Positions 46,804 to 59,930 are shown, numbered from the stretch's first letter. The stretch is 64,000 bases of DNA from Sphagnum magellanicum (GCA_021904315.1 CM038910.1:22020256-22084255); one strand, 5' to 3'. Translations and numbers: made by a program. Notes: a model not told the origin generated them from the sequence alone.

Positions 46804-49800
46804 TCACACTTGATGACATTTATCAAAAAATAGGTTGAAGAACATTCATAAACACTTTAATATCATTTTTAAGTGAGAGAATATTCCATATGATAGTTAA
46901 TGTGGTTTAAGTTGTCCTTCACATGGATTAAATGTAGTCTTTATTTTTTAATTTTAACTATAGTTGATGGGAATCTATTACCATCCATAATGAATGAGGT
47001 CATTCAGTTTTCATCCATGGTGAGCTCTTTGAAAATTCTTATTACCACTATGTCACTTGTAAATCCAGTACCTATACATAATGAGTTGTGAAAACAAAGA
47101 AAACAAGAGACCCTAAATACAATGTACACAACTGTTTCAAGTTTCAATATTTTGGCATTGGCAAGTAATTTTCTTAATTTATGGCATTTCAAGAAGGTAA
47201 TTTCTAGATAATTTGACATTGTAAAATTAATATAATTATTCCCAAACCTAAAAAGGTAATACAATTGTCATCATAGCCACATCTAGTTGAAATAATTCGC
47301 TAGATTCAATTTTTTATATTCAATTTGGGTTCCATGCTGCTTTACATTACTAATGACAATGAAATGATGAAAAAAATGAGTTGATTTTATGAAAATTGAG
47401 TTCCATTTAAATGTAAATTTTGAATGCATTTTCATAATTCAACTTGGATTGAACGTAATTGACATGAATTGAACTCAAATTCATAAATTGAATTGAAATA
47501 TATTGAATGGAATTCAAACACATGAAGTGGAATTCAAACTTTTAAATTGAACTAAACAAGATTATTTTTTCTTCTAGATTCAACAAGGTTAACATTTTCA
47601 TGGAAATTTCAATCAAATTCAATTTGGTTGAATTGAATTGAATCCACCAAAATTATGAAAATTCAATCATAAAGAAAACATGTTAATTTGCCTTTTCATA
47701 TCCATGGAGATGGGTTGGTGAAAAAAATGAAGTAGTTAAACTTGAATTTTCATATGGAATGCTTTCATAATTGTCAAGTTGACCATTAAACTATTGGCCC
47801 TTATACCCATTTCACTTAAACCAATTTTGATTACAATCATTACTGGAATAAGAAATATAATCATAAACATTGGGAAAAACATTAACTTTTGTTTTAGGTC
47901 TCCATATATTGAAACTAAAAACCCCTTTAAAAATGAAACAAGATGAAATTGATCAATATTCATCATGTAAAATAATATAGTTGTTAATACAAATATACAT
48001 TTATTATTATTAAAATAAATGGTTAACATAATGGAAATTATAGTTTTTACCTTTTAATTATGTTATAAACTATTTTTTGTGACCAAATAAAAAGTTGTCA
48101 GTTTTGATTTTAAAAAGGCCTATATACAAATCAAATCATGAAAACAATTTTCTTCCAGAAGAAATGTTTGAGTTATTATTTGATTAAAAAATTCATCATT
48201 TTCCTTCAAATGACTTGAAACTTTATATACTTGTTTAGTATATATAATTAGACCTTTAAAAATAATTCAAGAATGAATTCTTATTTGCTTCATTTGAGCA
48301 AAATTGAAGGGAAAAAATGCATATCAAAGCTTGAATTTGTAAATCAATTTGGTATAAAAATGTTACATTATATATTGACACATTTCTTACAAAATCACAT
48401 GGTGGTTTTTTTTCAAAAACATTGGTTTGCATGGCCATGGAAACCAAGGTTCAATTATTGCTACCAACATATGCCATATATATATGGTAATATACAAACT
48501 GTAAATATGAATTTATATGTATAATATGTAATCGTAGAAATATAGTTAATATACATTTGAACTCCATTGCCACATGTAAATTTTGTATTCAACTAGGTGT
48601 TACTAATTTCATTATGTCCATAGAAACAAGTTGCCATTCAATATGTGACTAATTCTTGCTACTATCATCGAATCATCTCAATTTCACCCAAATGTTAGTG
48701 AAACAAATCATAAACTAGGTCACATCTACTAGTGTAACTATTATGAGTAAGAAAAATACCACCACCGAAGCATTCCCTTCATGTAGACAAATTATAACGA
48801 AAGTTGTTCCAAGTCCAACCACTTCAAACACAATAGTTTAAAACAAGGTCACAAAATATGCAAGAAAAATATTCAAACAAAACTATATTCATAACATGAG
48901 AATTTTGTAAACATGAATTTTAAAGTAACAAGACTAAAACATGAGATTGTACATGAGATTATTGTTAAATTATAAATTAAAAGTAAAATGAAAAAATGCC
49001 TTTATTTATACCTATTTGAGGTCTTAGTTCACGGACACTTCCATGTGGCCAATTGTCCAAAAATATTTTTTAATCATTCTCTTAAATCATGTCATGAATG
49101 AAGAATGGATGATGGTGGATGAATTTCATGTATTCTATGTGAAAAATGAATGGTGAAAAATGAATTATATCCATTGCAAGTGAAAAGTGAATGAAGATGA
49201 ATTAGTTGCAAATCCATTATATGTGAAAAGTAAATGATGATGTATGATTGTCATCATGTATGAGGATATATTTTATTTAAAAAATTAATCTTCAAATTTT
49301 TAATATATGTTTTAATGGCCTAAATAAAATAGGCTTTCAAAATGTTGTCTATGACAATCACACGTTCATTGGCACAAACAAAAAACATATTAGAAGAAAT
49401 TGATCATGGTAAGTTGTACTTGATTAAAAATAAATCATAGTTTGTATATATCCATTATTTAGTTTTGTTCAATATGGAAAAACCCAAACAAATTTCATCT
49501 ATGTAAAAAAACTAAAAATGTGAACATCAATTGGAAAAGAAATGAAATCATTAAATACCTTCACTTATGATGAATCTATCAAAATGTTATATTTATGACA
49601 TTTTGTTATTTATATCACTTTAATTATGGGCAATGATTATCCTAGATAACATTCAATGACCTTAGAATTGATTGTGGAACATATATTAAAGACTTAAAAT
49701 TATCCATATAATATTTACATCATGAAACAATTCATACATAACCTACTTTGTTGGTCATGAATGAAATTCATCAATGTATTCCATTTTGCATGTATTATTC

Positions 49801-51760
49801 ATTTTTCATCTATGGTGGATAGTTCAAAATTTGTCTAAGAAGATTCCTTGGATGATGGGTTCAAATGGTTCTATATTGAACTAACTCCTAAAATATGTGA
49901 AAATAGATGTAGCACAATGGACTATTGTCCATATATGATTATTCATCATCTAATGTATGTCTTCACAATATAATCTTGTACTTTATTTCATATTCTAAGT
50001 TTATTCATGTTGTGAATGCAATCCCATTTGTATACAACTTTGCATCATTCCTATACTTGTACATGTTTGCATGTATTTGTAGGATCAAATTGAAATTTAT
50101 CATTAGTTTGTCCTAACCTATCATGCTCATGATAATGTTTTTGTGCTTGTGATAGTGATGAGCCAAAATGGCATGAAATGTTCAAGTCTAGAATTACACA
50201 TGTCAAACTTTTTATCGACCCTTTTACTATCATCATTCATGAAACATTTGCCAAGTATCCAAAAAACTTACACAATTCAAATTTGCATTACAAAAACCAC
50301 AATTAATGCTTATGTAGCTCACAAATTTCATGTGTTTAAAAAATTGAAAATCAAGAATCAACTTGTATGTTAGTTTAGGGAATTTTGCTATATCTTGGCT
50401 TTTCCGAACTAGGTAAGGATGGGGAACTCATTAGTTGCTTAGTTTTATTTTCATCAAGTTTTTACTCTCTAACATCAATAATTATTGAAGATGTACTTTT
50501 AACTCGTAAACAATAAGACAAGGAGGATAAAATCACAAAATAAAATTTCTTACACAACACTTCATTACAAAAACATTGTTTTCATGCTAGTAGCATCCTA
50601 ATTAAAGTGATTGGACAATCAAGCTTATTGATTTGAAATGACTTAGGCTACATGTCTATTTTGAATAACATGAAGACTAAATAAGTCCATTGAAACTAAA
50701 AACAATTATCTATTTAGTCAAATAGAATAGAGTGCTATAGATGTGGGGGATATGGTGTTTACATGAATTTGTACATCTTGATTATTGTGATTATTATCTT
50801 TAAAATTACTCATCCAAATTATGAAACATGTGATTATAATGCTACTTTTTATACTACATTTTGTTGTACATTACAATGTAAATTTTTTAATGTAATTAAT
50901 TACTATGAAAAATGAAATAATATGGTTTTCATATTTTAAGATTTTTCATAATGTTACCAAAATGTCATTAAGTTTCTTTTTAATTATTAGAATTTATGAA
51001 ACTCAAGACATGTGCTTTATGAAATTTCAGAAATGAAAATTTCATTATGATTTTTTAAATTATTATTTTAATAAAATAATAATACTTGAATTTATGCTAC
51101 AAATCTTAGTATCAATCACTATAATTTTTTTGACATTTGAAATAAAATTTTAAAAATGAAAAGAAACTTTAGCTAAAATCTTAAACTTGAATTTACAACT
51201 CATGTACCAAAATTTAAACATTACATTTGAATTTTTGAAGTAAATATTTAGAATTAATGAAATATATATGTTATGTTTTTAAGTCAAAAGACATTATAAA
51301 TTCCAATCTAATTGTTGAGATTTAAAAACTATTAAGTCATAAAATTGAAACCATGTCCAATCAATTTCATTATGAAACTATGTAATAATGTTATAATGCA
51401 AAAAATTCAAAATAGATGTGTCTTTGTTATTAGTTTTGCAAAGTTATGACTAAATGGTTATGGCCTTGGATTGTAGCCAAAGAAGTCTCAAAAGGGAAAT
51501 TAGTAAAAAAAGTAAAAAATATGTGAGTAAAAATATAGAGTGCAATATATTGATTGTTGGGTAAAAATTATAAGCTAATTAGTTAGCAAATAAGGTATAT
51601 TTTATTCAAATAATCAATTTAATTATAATATAGGGTATGTAATAATATGAAATAATGTATAATAATTAATATAGTGTGGTTTTAATATGTATATATTATA
51701 TAATTAGATAAGAATAGGGTGATAAAAAATAGGTTGGACAATTATTTAATACCTCCCCTA
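46804..51760. other. Long AT-rich stretch, no gene
   Basis: No coding similarity found. It includes a TTGAATTGAATT-rich degenerate tract at about 47280-47660 and an ATGAATGATG-rich tract at about 49080-49260. The remainder is very AT-rich and looks like old decayed repeat. Confidence 0.6.
47390..47660. repeat. GAATT-rich degenerate simple repeat
   Basis: The words AATTGAATTGAA, GGAATTCAAAC and TTCAATT recur in both orientations. They are too diverged for an exact unit. Confidence 0.6.
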
Positions 51761-51924
51761 AAAATGGTCGTTTGACGTAGATCCCAAATTTTACACTAAG
51801 TGTCCCCCCAGGAAAGAAGTGAATGTTCAAAATTCACTTTGGACATTTTATGATCATGATTTATAGGGAAAAAAATTTGTGATGATATAACAATAATAAC
51901 ATTAATAATAATATTAATAATAAA

Positions 51925-52045
51925 TAAACATACATGAGTGGGTAAATAGGTAGGTGGGTAGGTAGATTGGGTGGTTACACATGTAACTAAGTAGGTTAAT
52001 TATGTAAAATGGTTATATAGGTAGGTAGGTAGGCCATGTAGTTAA
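51925..52045 (+). repeat. (GGTA)n tract
   Basis: GGTAAATAGGTAGGTGGGTAG-like words and, near 52020, TAGGTAGGTAGG. It is one of several such tracts in the right half of the window. Confidence 0.7.
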
Positions 52046-52204
52046 ATCATAGACTACCATGTGCAATAATTTATATTGAGGGTTAAATTAGTTATACAAT
52101 AACTTCATTTCAATTTTATTTTTTTAATTAATTAATTAAAAATATAAAAAAACCTCTAGTAAAAGAAATCACAAGTTTTTAACTTGAAAAATTAGTCAAA
52201 ACAA

Positions 52205-52218
52205 CCCCCCCCCCCCCC
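52205..52218 (+). repeat. Homopolymer of 14 C
   Basis: Fourteen consecutive C in an otherwise AT-rich stretch, followed by a C-rich CCCCCC at about 52232. Its length in the assembly may be uncertain. Confidence 0.85.
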
Positions 52219-52429
52219 TTAGTCTTTTTGCCCCCCAATCCAACTTGGGCCAAAGTGCCATTTTGGACTAGTTTATTTTGATTGTTGTTTCATTGATCAC
52301 CATTTTGATTATGATCAATATGGTTTTAAAAATTCAATTTTAGGTAGCATTTTTTTGGTTAAAAAAATAGACACCCCATTAAAAACATTATTATGATTTT
52401 TTTTCAATTGACAATAATTTATTAGTATT

Positions 52430-52670
52430 AGGTAAGTAAATTGGTAATAAATAGGTAGGTAGTAGGTAGCCCACCAACCTATCTATTAGCTACCTACCTT
52501 AAGCTCCTTACCTATTCCATCTTATAATACAATACTTAATTTATTTATATATGTTAGCCTCATTAACTAAGAATGTGAATGAGTTACAAGTATGAAAAGT
52601 TGAACCCTTCACCTCCATGAAAATAAGCTAAGTCCTTAATTAATGGGCCACAATTTCAAAAGGTGAAAAC
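52430..52670. repeat. (TAGG)n / (CCTA)n hairpin with tRNA-like motif, copy A
   Basis: GGTAGGTAGTAGGTAG at 52460 faces CTACCTACC at about 52490, giving a local hairpin. About 100 bases on, the segment 52599-52665 (GTTGAACCCTTCACC ... ATTTCAAAAGGTG) has the look of a reversed tRNA-type promoter pair (B-box then A-box complement). A homologous arrangement is at 52990-53240. Confidence 0.5.
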
Positions 52671-52989
52671 TTTTTGTTAATTTATTCATTTCATTAAAAG
52701 AATTATTCAATTTATGACTCCATATATGACTGATTTTTCAATCATACTGGACATCATGCGATTGAAGGGCCCTTAATCATGACAAACAAGTTGTTTAAGG
52801 GAAAAAGTGATGGAATGTCCAACATGGCACTTTTCATTCTATAGTCATAAATGACAAATCATACATAATGATGAGGTGTCATTAATAAATGCCTAAAATA
52901 TGATTGGCAAATAGTGGACCATTTGATTTAATTGAATTTAGCTTAAATTTAAATAATTTCTTTCTATTATTATTTTTAAATTATTTTTA

Positions 52990-53240
52990 ATAGGTAGGTA
53001 GGTAAGTAGGTAAGTAATAGGTCTAAGTAAGTCAAAAAAAGCAAGTAGGTAGGTGGGTGGTAACTTAACCTACCTAACTTGACTTACATAACCTACTTAC
53101 TTACCTAATTACCTTAGTCTAACCTACATATAACCTTTTAGGAATGCACATAGGTTGCAAATATTAAGAATTGAACCCTTCACCTTCACAACGATAAACC
53201 AAGTTTTTCCCCATGGACTACACTATCAAAAGGTGTTCAA
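52990..53240. repeat. (TAGG)n / (CCTA)n hairpin with tRNA-like motif, copy B
   Basis: TAGGTAGGTAGGTAAG at 52992 faces CCTACCTAAC near 53070-53110. It is followed by 53169-53235 (GAATTGAACCCTTCACC ... ATCAAAAGGTG), which aligns with copy A at 52599-52665. The arrangement is the same as copy A, so both derive from one repeat family. Confidence 0.5.
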
Positions 53241-53314
53241 CTTTTGTGAAGTTTTTATTTCACATGTTTATTTTATATCACAACAAGACTATGAAGGAGG
53301 TAATAGGCAAGTTG

Positions 53315-53392
53315 TAAGATAGGTAGGAAGTGGTAGATGGGTTGGTGGGTAGGTAAATAGGTAGGTATATAAATAGATGGGGGGGTAGATTT
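53315..53392 (+). repeat. (GGTA)n tract
   Basis: GGTAGGAAGTGG, GGTTGGTGGGTAGG and AGGTAGGTA words in about 75 bases, another member of the tetranucleotide-tract set. Confidence 0.65.
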
Positions 53393-53599
53393 GTCTATGT
53401 TCATATCAAATAATTTGTAGTCATTTTTAGTCCTTGTAATGACAATTGAAAGTTCATATGACTTTATCATCAATCATGGATGTGATATTGATGAATTAAA
53501 ATTGATAAAAATTGACACTCTCCATTTTGATACCACCTCATTGTCTACTAGTCACATGCCCCATTAATATATGACCATGATTGTTTACACATAGGATTC

Positions 53600-53694
53600 A
53601 AAGTAATAGTTTATGACTAAAGTTATACATACATTCATTTAGAACTTGTAAACATAGATTTCTTGGTTGTAAATGACATAATTCCTTCTAGTGT
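53600..53694 (-). mobile_element. CACTA-like terminus, reverse orientation, weak
   Basis: The plus sequence ends ATTCCTTCTAGTG at 53694, the reverse of CACTAGAAGGAAT. It resembles the terminus at 27708. There is no partner end and no transposase. Confidence 0.3.
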
Positions 53695-54283
53695 TTGACA
53701 CATTTATTCCAATATTGGTACATAAATAGGTCTGGGTAGGTAGCTTGTTGGGCTATGCTTATTTTACCCACCCACATAACTTACCCACTCACCTACTTAT
53801 TTACCAACCATTAGTTTACCCACATTAAAAATTATCTTTTTTTTACATTACCTTTTATTAGTCAAAATGAACCCCCAAACAAGATGACACTAAAATCCAA
53901 ATTTTAGAATAATAATATATGAGAAACATTTTAGACAAAAAAAGTAATAGCTTAGTTATATTTTATTGCATAATATAATAATATAATATAACATATAACA
54001 TCTAGGTGACATGTTTGTTTTGATTAAAAAGTAGTAGTTATTAATTAATGCAATTTGTTTGATTTGACCCAAAAAATGGCAATTACTAGTTGATGTTAAT
54101 TAATAGGTAGCATAAATCATAATTAGTACAATTAAAATGATTTGTTAATAATTTTTTATTATGGTTGCACAAGGATGTAAAATGTAGGCCTAGACTTGTA
54201 GGCCCCTCCCCTAAGCATATGTAGGCCACTTTGACATGGAGGCCAAGTGTAAGTCACTATGCATGAACATGGTGTCACAAAAG

Positions 54284-54420
54284 GGAATTAAACCTATCAC
54301 CCCATGGCCACAAGTCAAGCCCTAACCATTTAACCACCAACTCCACATGGTGACAAATAATGTCATCACAAAAAATAAAAGCACATAATTATTTGCAGTT
54401 TCATGCATTATAACATGTGA
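54284..54420. repeat. tRNA-like motif repeat, copy C
   Basis: GGGAATTAAACCTATCACCCC, then AAGTCAAGCC and CCAACTCCACATGGTGA. The same pattern recurs at 56410-56555 (GGTTTGAACCCTCCCC, then CACTTCACATGGTGA), including the ATTATAAC block downstream. It has the form of a reversed tRNA-derived promoter segment. Confidence 0.45.
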
Positions 54421-54474
54421 TACATCCCATTACAACTTCAAGTGACATATTAAGTTTTAACACAAGTGCATGTG

Positions 54475-54860
54475 AAGGAAGGAAGGTAGATAGGAAGGTA
54501 GGCAATAAGTAAATAGATCTAACAAATATTTTGATATTCCTACCTACCTATTTATAACCTATTCACCCACCAATCTACTTACATATTACCAACATAATTA
54601 TTGCCAACCATACATCTATTAATCACCTACCCACCTATTTATACTTAAGTACCTACCAACCTACTTGCCTACATACCAATTAGCTATCAATCTAGTTGCC
54701 TTCCACCTACTTACCTTCCTACCTATTGTCCTAACTACCTATCACCTACCTACTTAGTTATAGCCAACCCTAATCTACCTATTACCAACCAACAACCTAC
54801 ATGTATTACCAATTTACAACCTGCTTACCTACATGCCTATGGGGTTGCACACCTACACGC
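54475..54860. repeat. Long degenerate (CCTA)n array
   Basis: GGAAGGTAGATAGGAAGGTAGG at the left end is followed by about 330 bases dense in CCTACC, ACCTACTTAC and CCAACC words. It is the largest such tract in the window and gives only spurious open frames. Confidence 0.75.
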
Positions 54861-57490
54861 CTAAAGGGCCTACACACCAACACTTGACATGTATATGTAC
54901 ATAAAACAACATTCTCAATGAAAAGAATGTAGCACATATCATGTAGTAAACCATGTCATGCATGGAATGATTTAAATTATTCACATTATTATAGGCATTG
55001 ACACCATGTAGGCAAGACAAAATCCATGTATTGCCAACATTGTCTAATTTGATTGAAATTTCTAGTCCAACTAGGTGTCAAGAGTTTTATGATAGTTATG
55101 TGTTTTTGTCGTAATTACTATAGGGCTAGAACCGGTTCTAGTGTGAATGTGATTCCAAACTTTTCATGTTTGGGATAAATAGGGATTTGTGTGATCAAAA
55201 TCCAATTTTTTAGATTTTGAAACCACCATACTTGTTGTTTGTGTTTTGCTTTGCAAGGATATGTTTTTGGTTTTGTTTTGAGGCAAGTTCATTACTTGGA
55301 TTTTTACTGAGTTTTGTGGGTTAATGGTGTTCTTGTAGGTGAGTATTTTGTGAAATCCAAAAAATTGGATCTAATTTTGTTAATGCAACAAACTAGACTT
55401 CATTTTGGTTTTGCACTGAATTTAGTTTAAGCTTTTAGCTTAGGCTTTTGTGAGCACCATGTAGTGTGGGTTTGAACTTTTTTTCATGGTTTTGTTTTCT
55501 TTGTGTCATTCCTTAGGGAGTTGAATCCCAGTGGGGCTTGAATACCTAGGGGATGAAGAGAAATTAAAAAGGAGTTTATGTGTGTTGACAGTGATGGTTG
55601 TAGGTGTCAACATTAGAATGCATGACATAGGCAAATCAAACATGACAATCTTTAAAAGAGGCCAAAATGGACAAAAAGTACCCCTTCTAGTCATTTTGGA
55701 TAAGTAGGTGGGTGGTTACTTATTTATTTACTTCCTTGATTACATTATTACAAATGTGTGTTTTTACATTAATTTTATGATTGAAATTTCAGTCAAACTA
55801 AAGAAACATGGCATATTTACAATAAACTTACACCCTTTTTGGACACATGATTCAAAGACATGAGTCAAATTATTTTAAAGGATTAAAAAAGAAATATATA
55901 TTATATCCAATTTATTCTTGGATTATTTTATTAGATTAACATGACATCATTTTAGTTATAGTCATATACCAATCTATTATAATCATGAAATAATAAATGT
56001 AATAAAAATCCAAAATAATCCTTTGTAGTCCTTTTTTCATTAGATTCTCCTTTTGGGTGCCATGATTGTGAATACGCCCAACAAAGGACAAAATTGTCCT
56101 CTAGATCATATTAGACCAATTGTTTATGCCAAAAACTTTGATTGTCCTTTTGACTAAAATGACTATTCAAAATGATTAAAATGATTAAAACTATTAGTGA
56201 TATTGCAAAATTAATTCAATAAAAAATTACTAGTATATTATGTTATAAATATATATTTTAAAATAATGATAATAATATTTTTTTCAAAATTACAACATGG
56301 ACAAATTCGTAATCACTAAACCTATGAATCCATTATCAAATTTTTTTAAAGCGTTTGGAAAGCTTATGATAATTCATCATGATGACATCATGGGGAAAAC
56401 ATGTCCACATTTGGGTTTGAACCCTCCCCTCTTTAACCATAACCCAAGGCCTTTACTATTTGACGACCACTTCACATGGTGATATAAATTGTTATTGCAA
56501 ACTATATAAACACATTTGTTTTTTAATATCACACATTATAACCTTATTATATGATAAGGCAATTTCTTAATAAAATAATTTTTACATGTAGATCATTAAT
56601 ATCACTATTCAATGTAATTAATTTTTAGTTTGATAATTACATTGAAATTTATAATGCCTTTTCATTTTGAATTGTCAAAAGCTTATAACATTAAATTTTA
56701 ATATATTTGATTAAAATTAAAATATTTCAAATTTTCATTTAATGGAAATCTAGACTTTAAAAAATTCCAAATGGTAGTAAAGTTACATTAATTTTAATAC
56801 TTTGATTTGGAAAAAAATTTTAAAATCCAAGTATGTTGAATTTTATTTGAAAAAATCTCACAATAAAATTAATTTGATTTCTGAAAGTATATAATTAAAA
56901 TTCACATGTTTTTAGTTTTGTAAAACAAGTCAAGTTTCTTTTATTTTTAATTTCAATTTAAAAGTTAAATTAGTTCAAATTTTAAATTATTACTATTTAA
57001 AAATTTTAAATTTTCAAAATGATCTTCCAATTTTGGACATGTCATTTTGTTATACTTCAAATTCCAAAGTGCACTATTTTTATTTTTATGAAAATAATTT
57101 TTTAAATGAAAAAATAAAAATTGTAACTTACTTTCATTTTTTGGAAATTGAGTTCAAAAAAAATTAAATAATATTCACAAAATATTTTAGTATTGTGACT
57201 ATAGTCACAATAATTAAGTTGAACAATTCCATGTGGGTACCACATATGCCATGTGTCCAACATAGCGTCCATTTTGACTAGATAGTTATTTTAAAAATCA
57301 AGATTAAAAAAACATATACCTAGTTTTGATTTTATTTAAATTAAACATAGTTAGTCATTTCATACAAATGGTCTCACCTTTGAAATCATATTGATTGGGT
57401 GAGTTTACAATAAAACAACCATTACTTGCCCTTTTGGTTCCTTATTTTCTTTTAAGACAGGGACTACTTTTTCAACTTTTGGTCGGACTT
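54861..57490. other. AT-rich stretch, no gene
   Basis: Nothing coding was recognised apart from tRNA-like copy D at 56410-56555. It is AT-rich with short open frames only. Confidence 0.55.
56410..56555. repeat. tRNA-like motif repeat, copy D
   Basis: Aligns with 54284-54420 over the GAACC / CACATGGTGA core and the downstream CATTATAAC block. See copy C. Confidence 0.45.
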
Positions 57491-57642
57491 TTTGAAATGG
57501 ACAAGAAATAGTCAACCCTGACATGCTAAGGTCTACATGTGGAAAAAAATGGACTAGAGTTTGAAATGGACAAGAGATAGTCAACCTTGACATGCTAGGG
57601 TCTACATGTGGAAAAAGGTGGATTAGAATTTGAAATGGACAG
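57491..57642. repeat. Tandem repeat, 69 bp, 2.2 copies
   Basis: Units start TTTGAAATGGACA at 57491, 57560 and 57629. The first two are complete and about 90% alike, sharing AGTCAACC.TGACATGCTA and TCTACATGTGGAAAAA. The third stops after about 14 bases. Confidence 0.9.
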
Positions 57643-57826
57643 GGTGAGTGGCAAAGGGGTCGTCTTTTTTGTTTAGACTTTGGGCATAAGACCTAGTCGT
57701 TCGTGTTTTTCCTTCGGACACAACTAATTTGTGTTTTTCCCTTGGAAGCTTTGAAGTTCAAGTTCTTTTTGACATTCTTAGTTGTACATCACTTGTATTT
57801 TATTGTGTAGAAGTGAAGGATTCCTA

Positions 57827-58216
57827 ATGGCTAATTATAGAAAAATGGTCATGGAAAGGAAAGTGAACGTAAAAAAGAAGGTGAAGAAAGAAGTGAGTAG
57901 AAAGTTTCCTAAGTTTGTTCCTTGGGAGCATGTTGATTACAATGAGCAAACTATTGAATATTTTGCAAAATTCAAAGAGCTACCTTGCATAGGTGTAACC
58001 CCTAAGGTTGGCATCACTACTGAACTTGTCACAACAAAAGACATTATAGAAGTGTTCGGTACAGATTGTTCAAGTTTTAAGACAATGAACCTTCACTTGC
58101 ACATGATGCTAAGAGGGATATTATTAAGTTATACTAGAAAATTTATGGATCTACCTACATCACAAATAATGAGTTCATGCTTTAGCTTGTTAAAGGGTAC
58201 ATTGCAAAATTGAAAT
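57827..58216 (+). CDS. Hypothetical protein, about 129 aa, unrecognised
   Basis: This open frame of moderate quality starts at ATG 57827 (MANYRKMVMERK). An in-frame ATG lies upstream at 57782, but the 57827 start follows a TTGTGTAG that could be a 3' splice site. It has a lysine-rich N-terminus, then KFPKFVPWEHVDYNE and IEYFAKFKELPCIGVTPK, which look like genuine folded protein. Further coding-like fragments follow at 58365-58547 in another frame (KCPFGVSTLQIMQVGDLH), so the gene probably continues but is broken or spliced. No family is recognised and no function is inferred. Confidence 0.35.
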
Positions 58217-58619
58217 GGCATTAAGTGAACTGGGTAATAGTTGCAACATCTACAACTAGAGAGAAAAAGCTTGCAAATAAAAGGTCATGAAGGGATTGAA
58301 AAGTGGATTGATTGATCTTTCATAACTCAGTTTTGGGGATCTTAATGGAAGATTTGGAGATGGAATGTGCACGAATCATGCATTGAAGTCAGAAAAGAAA
58401 AATATGGTGGGTGAAAATGTTAAATGTCCATTTGGGGTTTCAACCCTACAGATCATGCAAGTGGGTGATTTGCATATGTTCTTGTGTGATTTGCTAATGT
58501 GCGCCCAAACCAAGGTGTCTCATTTGGAAAATTGTGAACCATATTGACACAACCATGTGTAGTAGTCTCAATTTTTAAGAATTGCATCAGGAATATTTGA
58601 GTGTGGTAAGGTTATTAGG

Positions 58620-59720
58620 GGTTTTTAGCAACTTCATTTTAGAATAAGGAATGATGAATGTGCATGGTTGCATGGGGGGTTCTTTTTTTTTCGAAATATG
58701 ATATTGGTGAATAAGGTGTTGGGTTAATTCTTTTCTTCAACAAAAATTTGGTAACCATAGTTTTAGAACCTTCGTTGCGTAATTAAGGGTGAAAAATCTC
58801 TAGAGGGTTGGATATTTAGTGAGTAGCAAGGATGTTTGAGATTCATGAAGTAGTTGAAGGGGTGTTAATGAAAGGTCCAATAAGGATAGAACAATCTTCA
58901 AGCCTTATGAACATAAGATTAATTCGAGACAACTTAACGATTAAATAAATAGTGTGATAAGGTGGTAATGGCAACATGAGTTTCATAATGAATGAAACAT
59001 TTATTTAGATTATGGATAAGCTCAACAAGGAACTACAATTACATGTTGAATCCTGGGCTATGCCATAATGATAGTTCATAATTATAAAAAATCTAAGATG
59101 CGTTGAATGGTGCGAACTAGGTAGTTCACCTTGCTATTAGGAAACAGTCAGCAAATTAGACCATGCAACCAATGATAATGTCCAATGCTAGGAATTGAAG
59201 ATCATGCGAAGATAAAGGTGTTTTTAGTCTCTTAACAACCTTCACAGACGGTTTCAAGTTCATCACCAGAAGCAGGGTCAACTTGCAACAAAATCACTAG
59301 GGTGTGAAATTTCGGAGAAGTGCAATGATACTAAGCTTAAAGGGGATCAACTTCAAGATGAATGTGCACCTCTCGCGATTCAAGATCTTCATCATGAAGA
59401 TGTTGCGTCAATGTCAAATCTAGAGATGATTCCGAAGCTAGTTCTTCATTCACTTGTGCAGCTTGAAGCTCGTACGATGTGGCCATACATGACGCCATAA
59501 TTTCAAGGAAAGGAAAATAGATCTTTAATCAAAATCATATTGGTAATGAATGTGTGGAGGACTTATTACATTGAGATGCTTGGTTGTAATTTATAGATCA
59601 AAGAAAAGGAAGGAAATGCATAAGTAATGGCCTAGAACCACGATAAAATAAAACCTTAAGATCAATGGAAAAAATGAAGGTTTAAGTAGAATTTGTTAGG
59701 GGAAAATGGGAAAAGGGGAA
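58620..59720. other. No clear gene
   Basis: Somewhat less AT-rich than the neighbouring regions, with weak coding texture near 59220-59500. No frame is long and no family is recognised. It may be the decayed continuation of the 57.8 kb relic. Confidence 0.4.
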
Positions 59721-59742
59721 AATGTGTTTCTCTTTCTCCTTC

Positions 59743-59930
59743 CATTGGCCACCAAACATTGGAACCTTCCAAGGGCCACCAAGCAATGGAACCTTCCAAG
59801 GGTCACCAAGTAATGGAACCTTTCAAAGGTCACAAAACATTGGAACCTTTAATTGGCCATTAACCAATGGAACCTTCCAAGGGCCACCAAACATTGGAAC
59901 CTGTCATTGGCCACCAAGTTGGGATCTTCC
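59743..59930 (+). repeat. Tandem repeat, 30 bp, about 6 copies, in-frame
   Basis: Units of ATTGGAACCTTCCAAGGGCC-type sequence plus ACCAAGCA repeat every 30 bases. Because 30 is a multiple of three, the plus frame 59722-59973 stays open and reads NIGTFQGPPS-like 10-residue units. I see no other evidence that it is translated, so it is called a minisatellite. Confidence 0.85.

Noticed and set aside
53273-53473. Minus-strand frame with YIPTYLPTHQPIYH
   Set aside because: A translation of the GGTA tract, not a protein.
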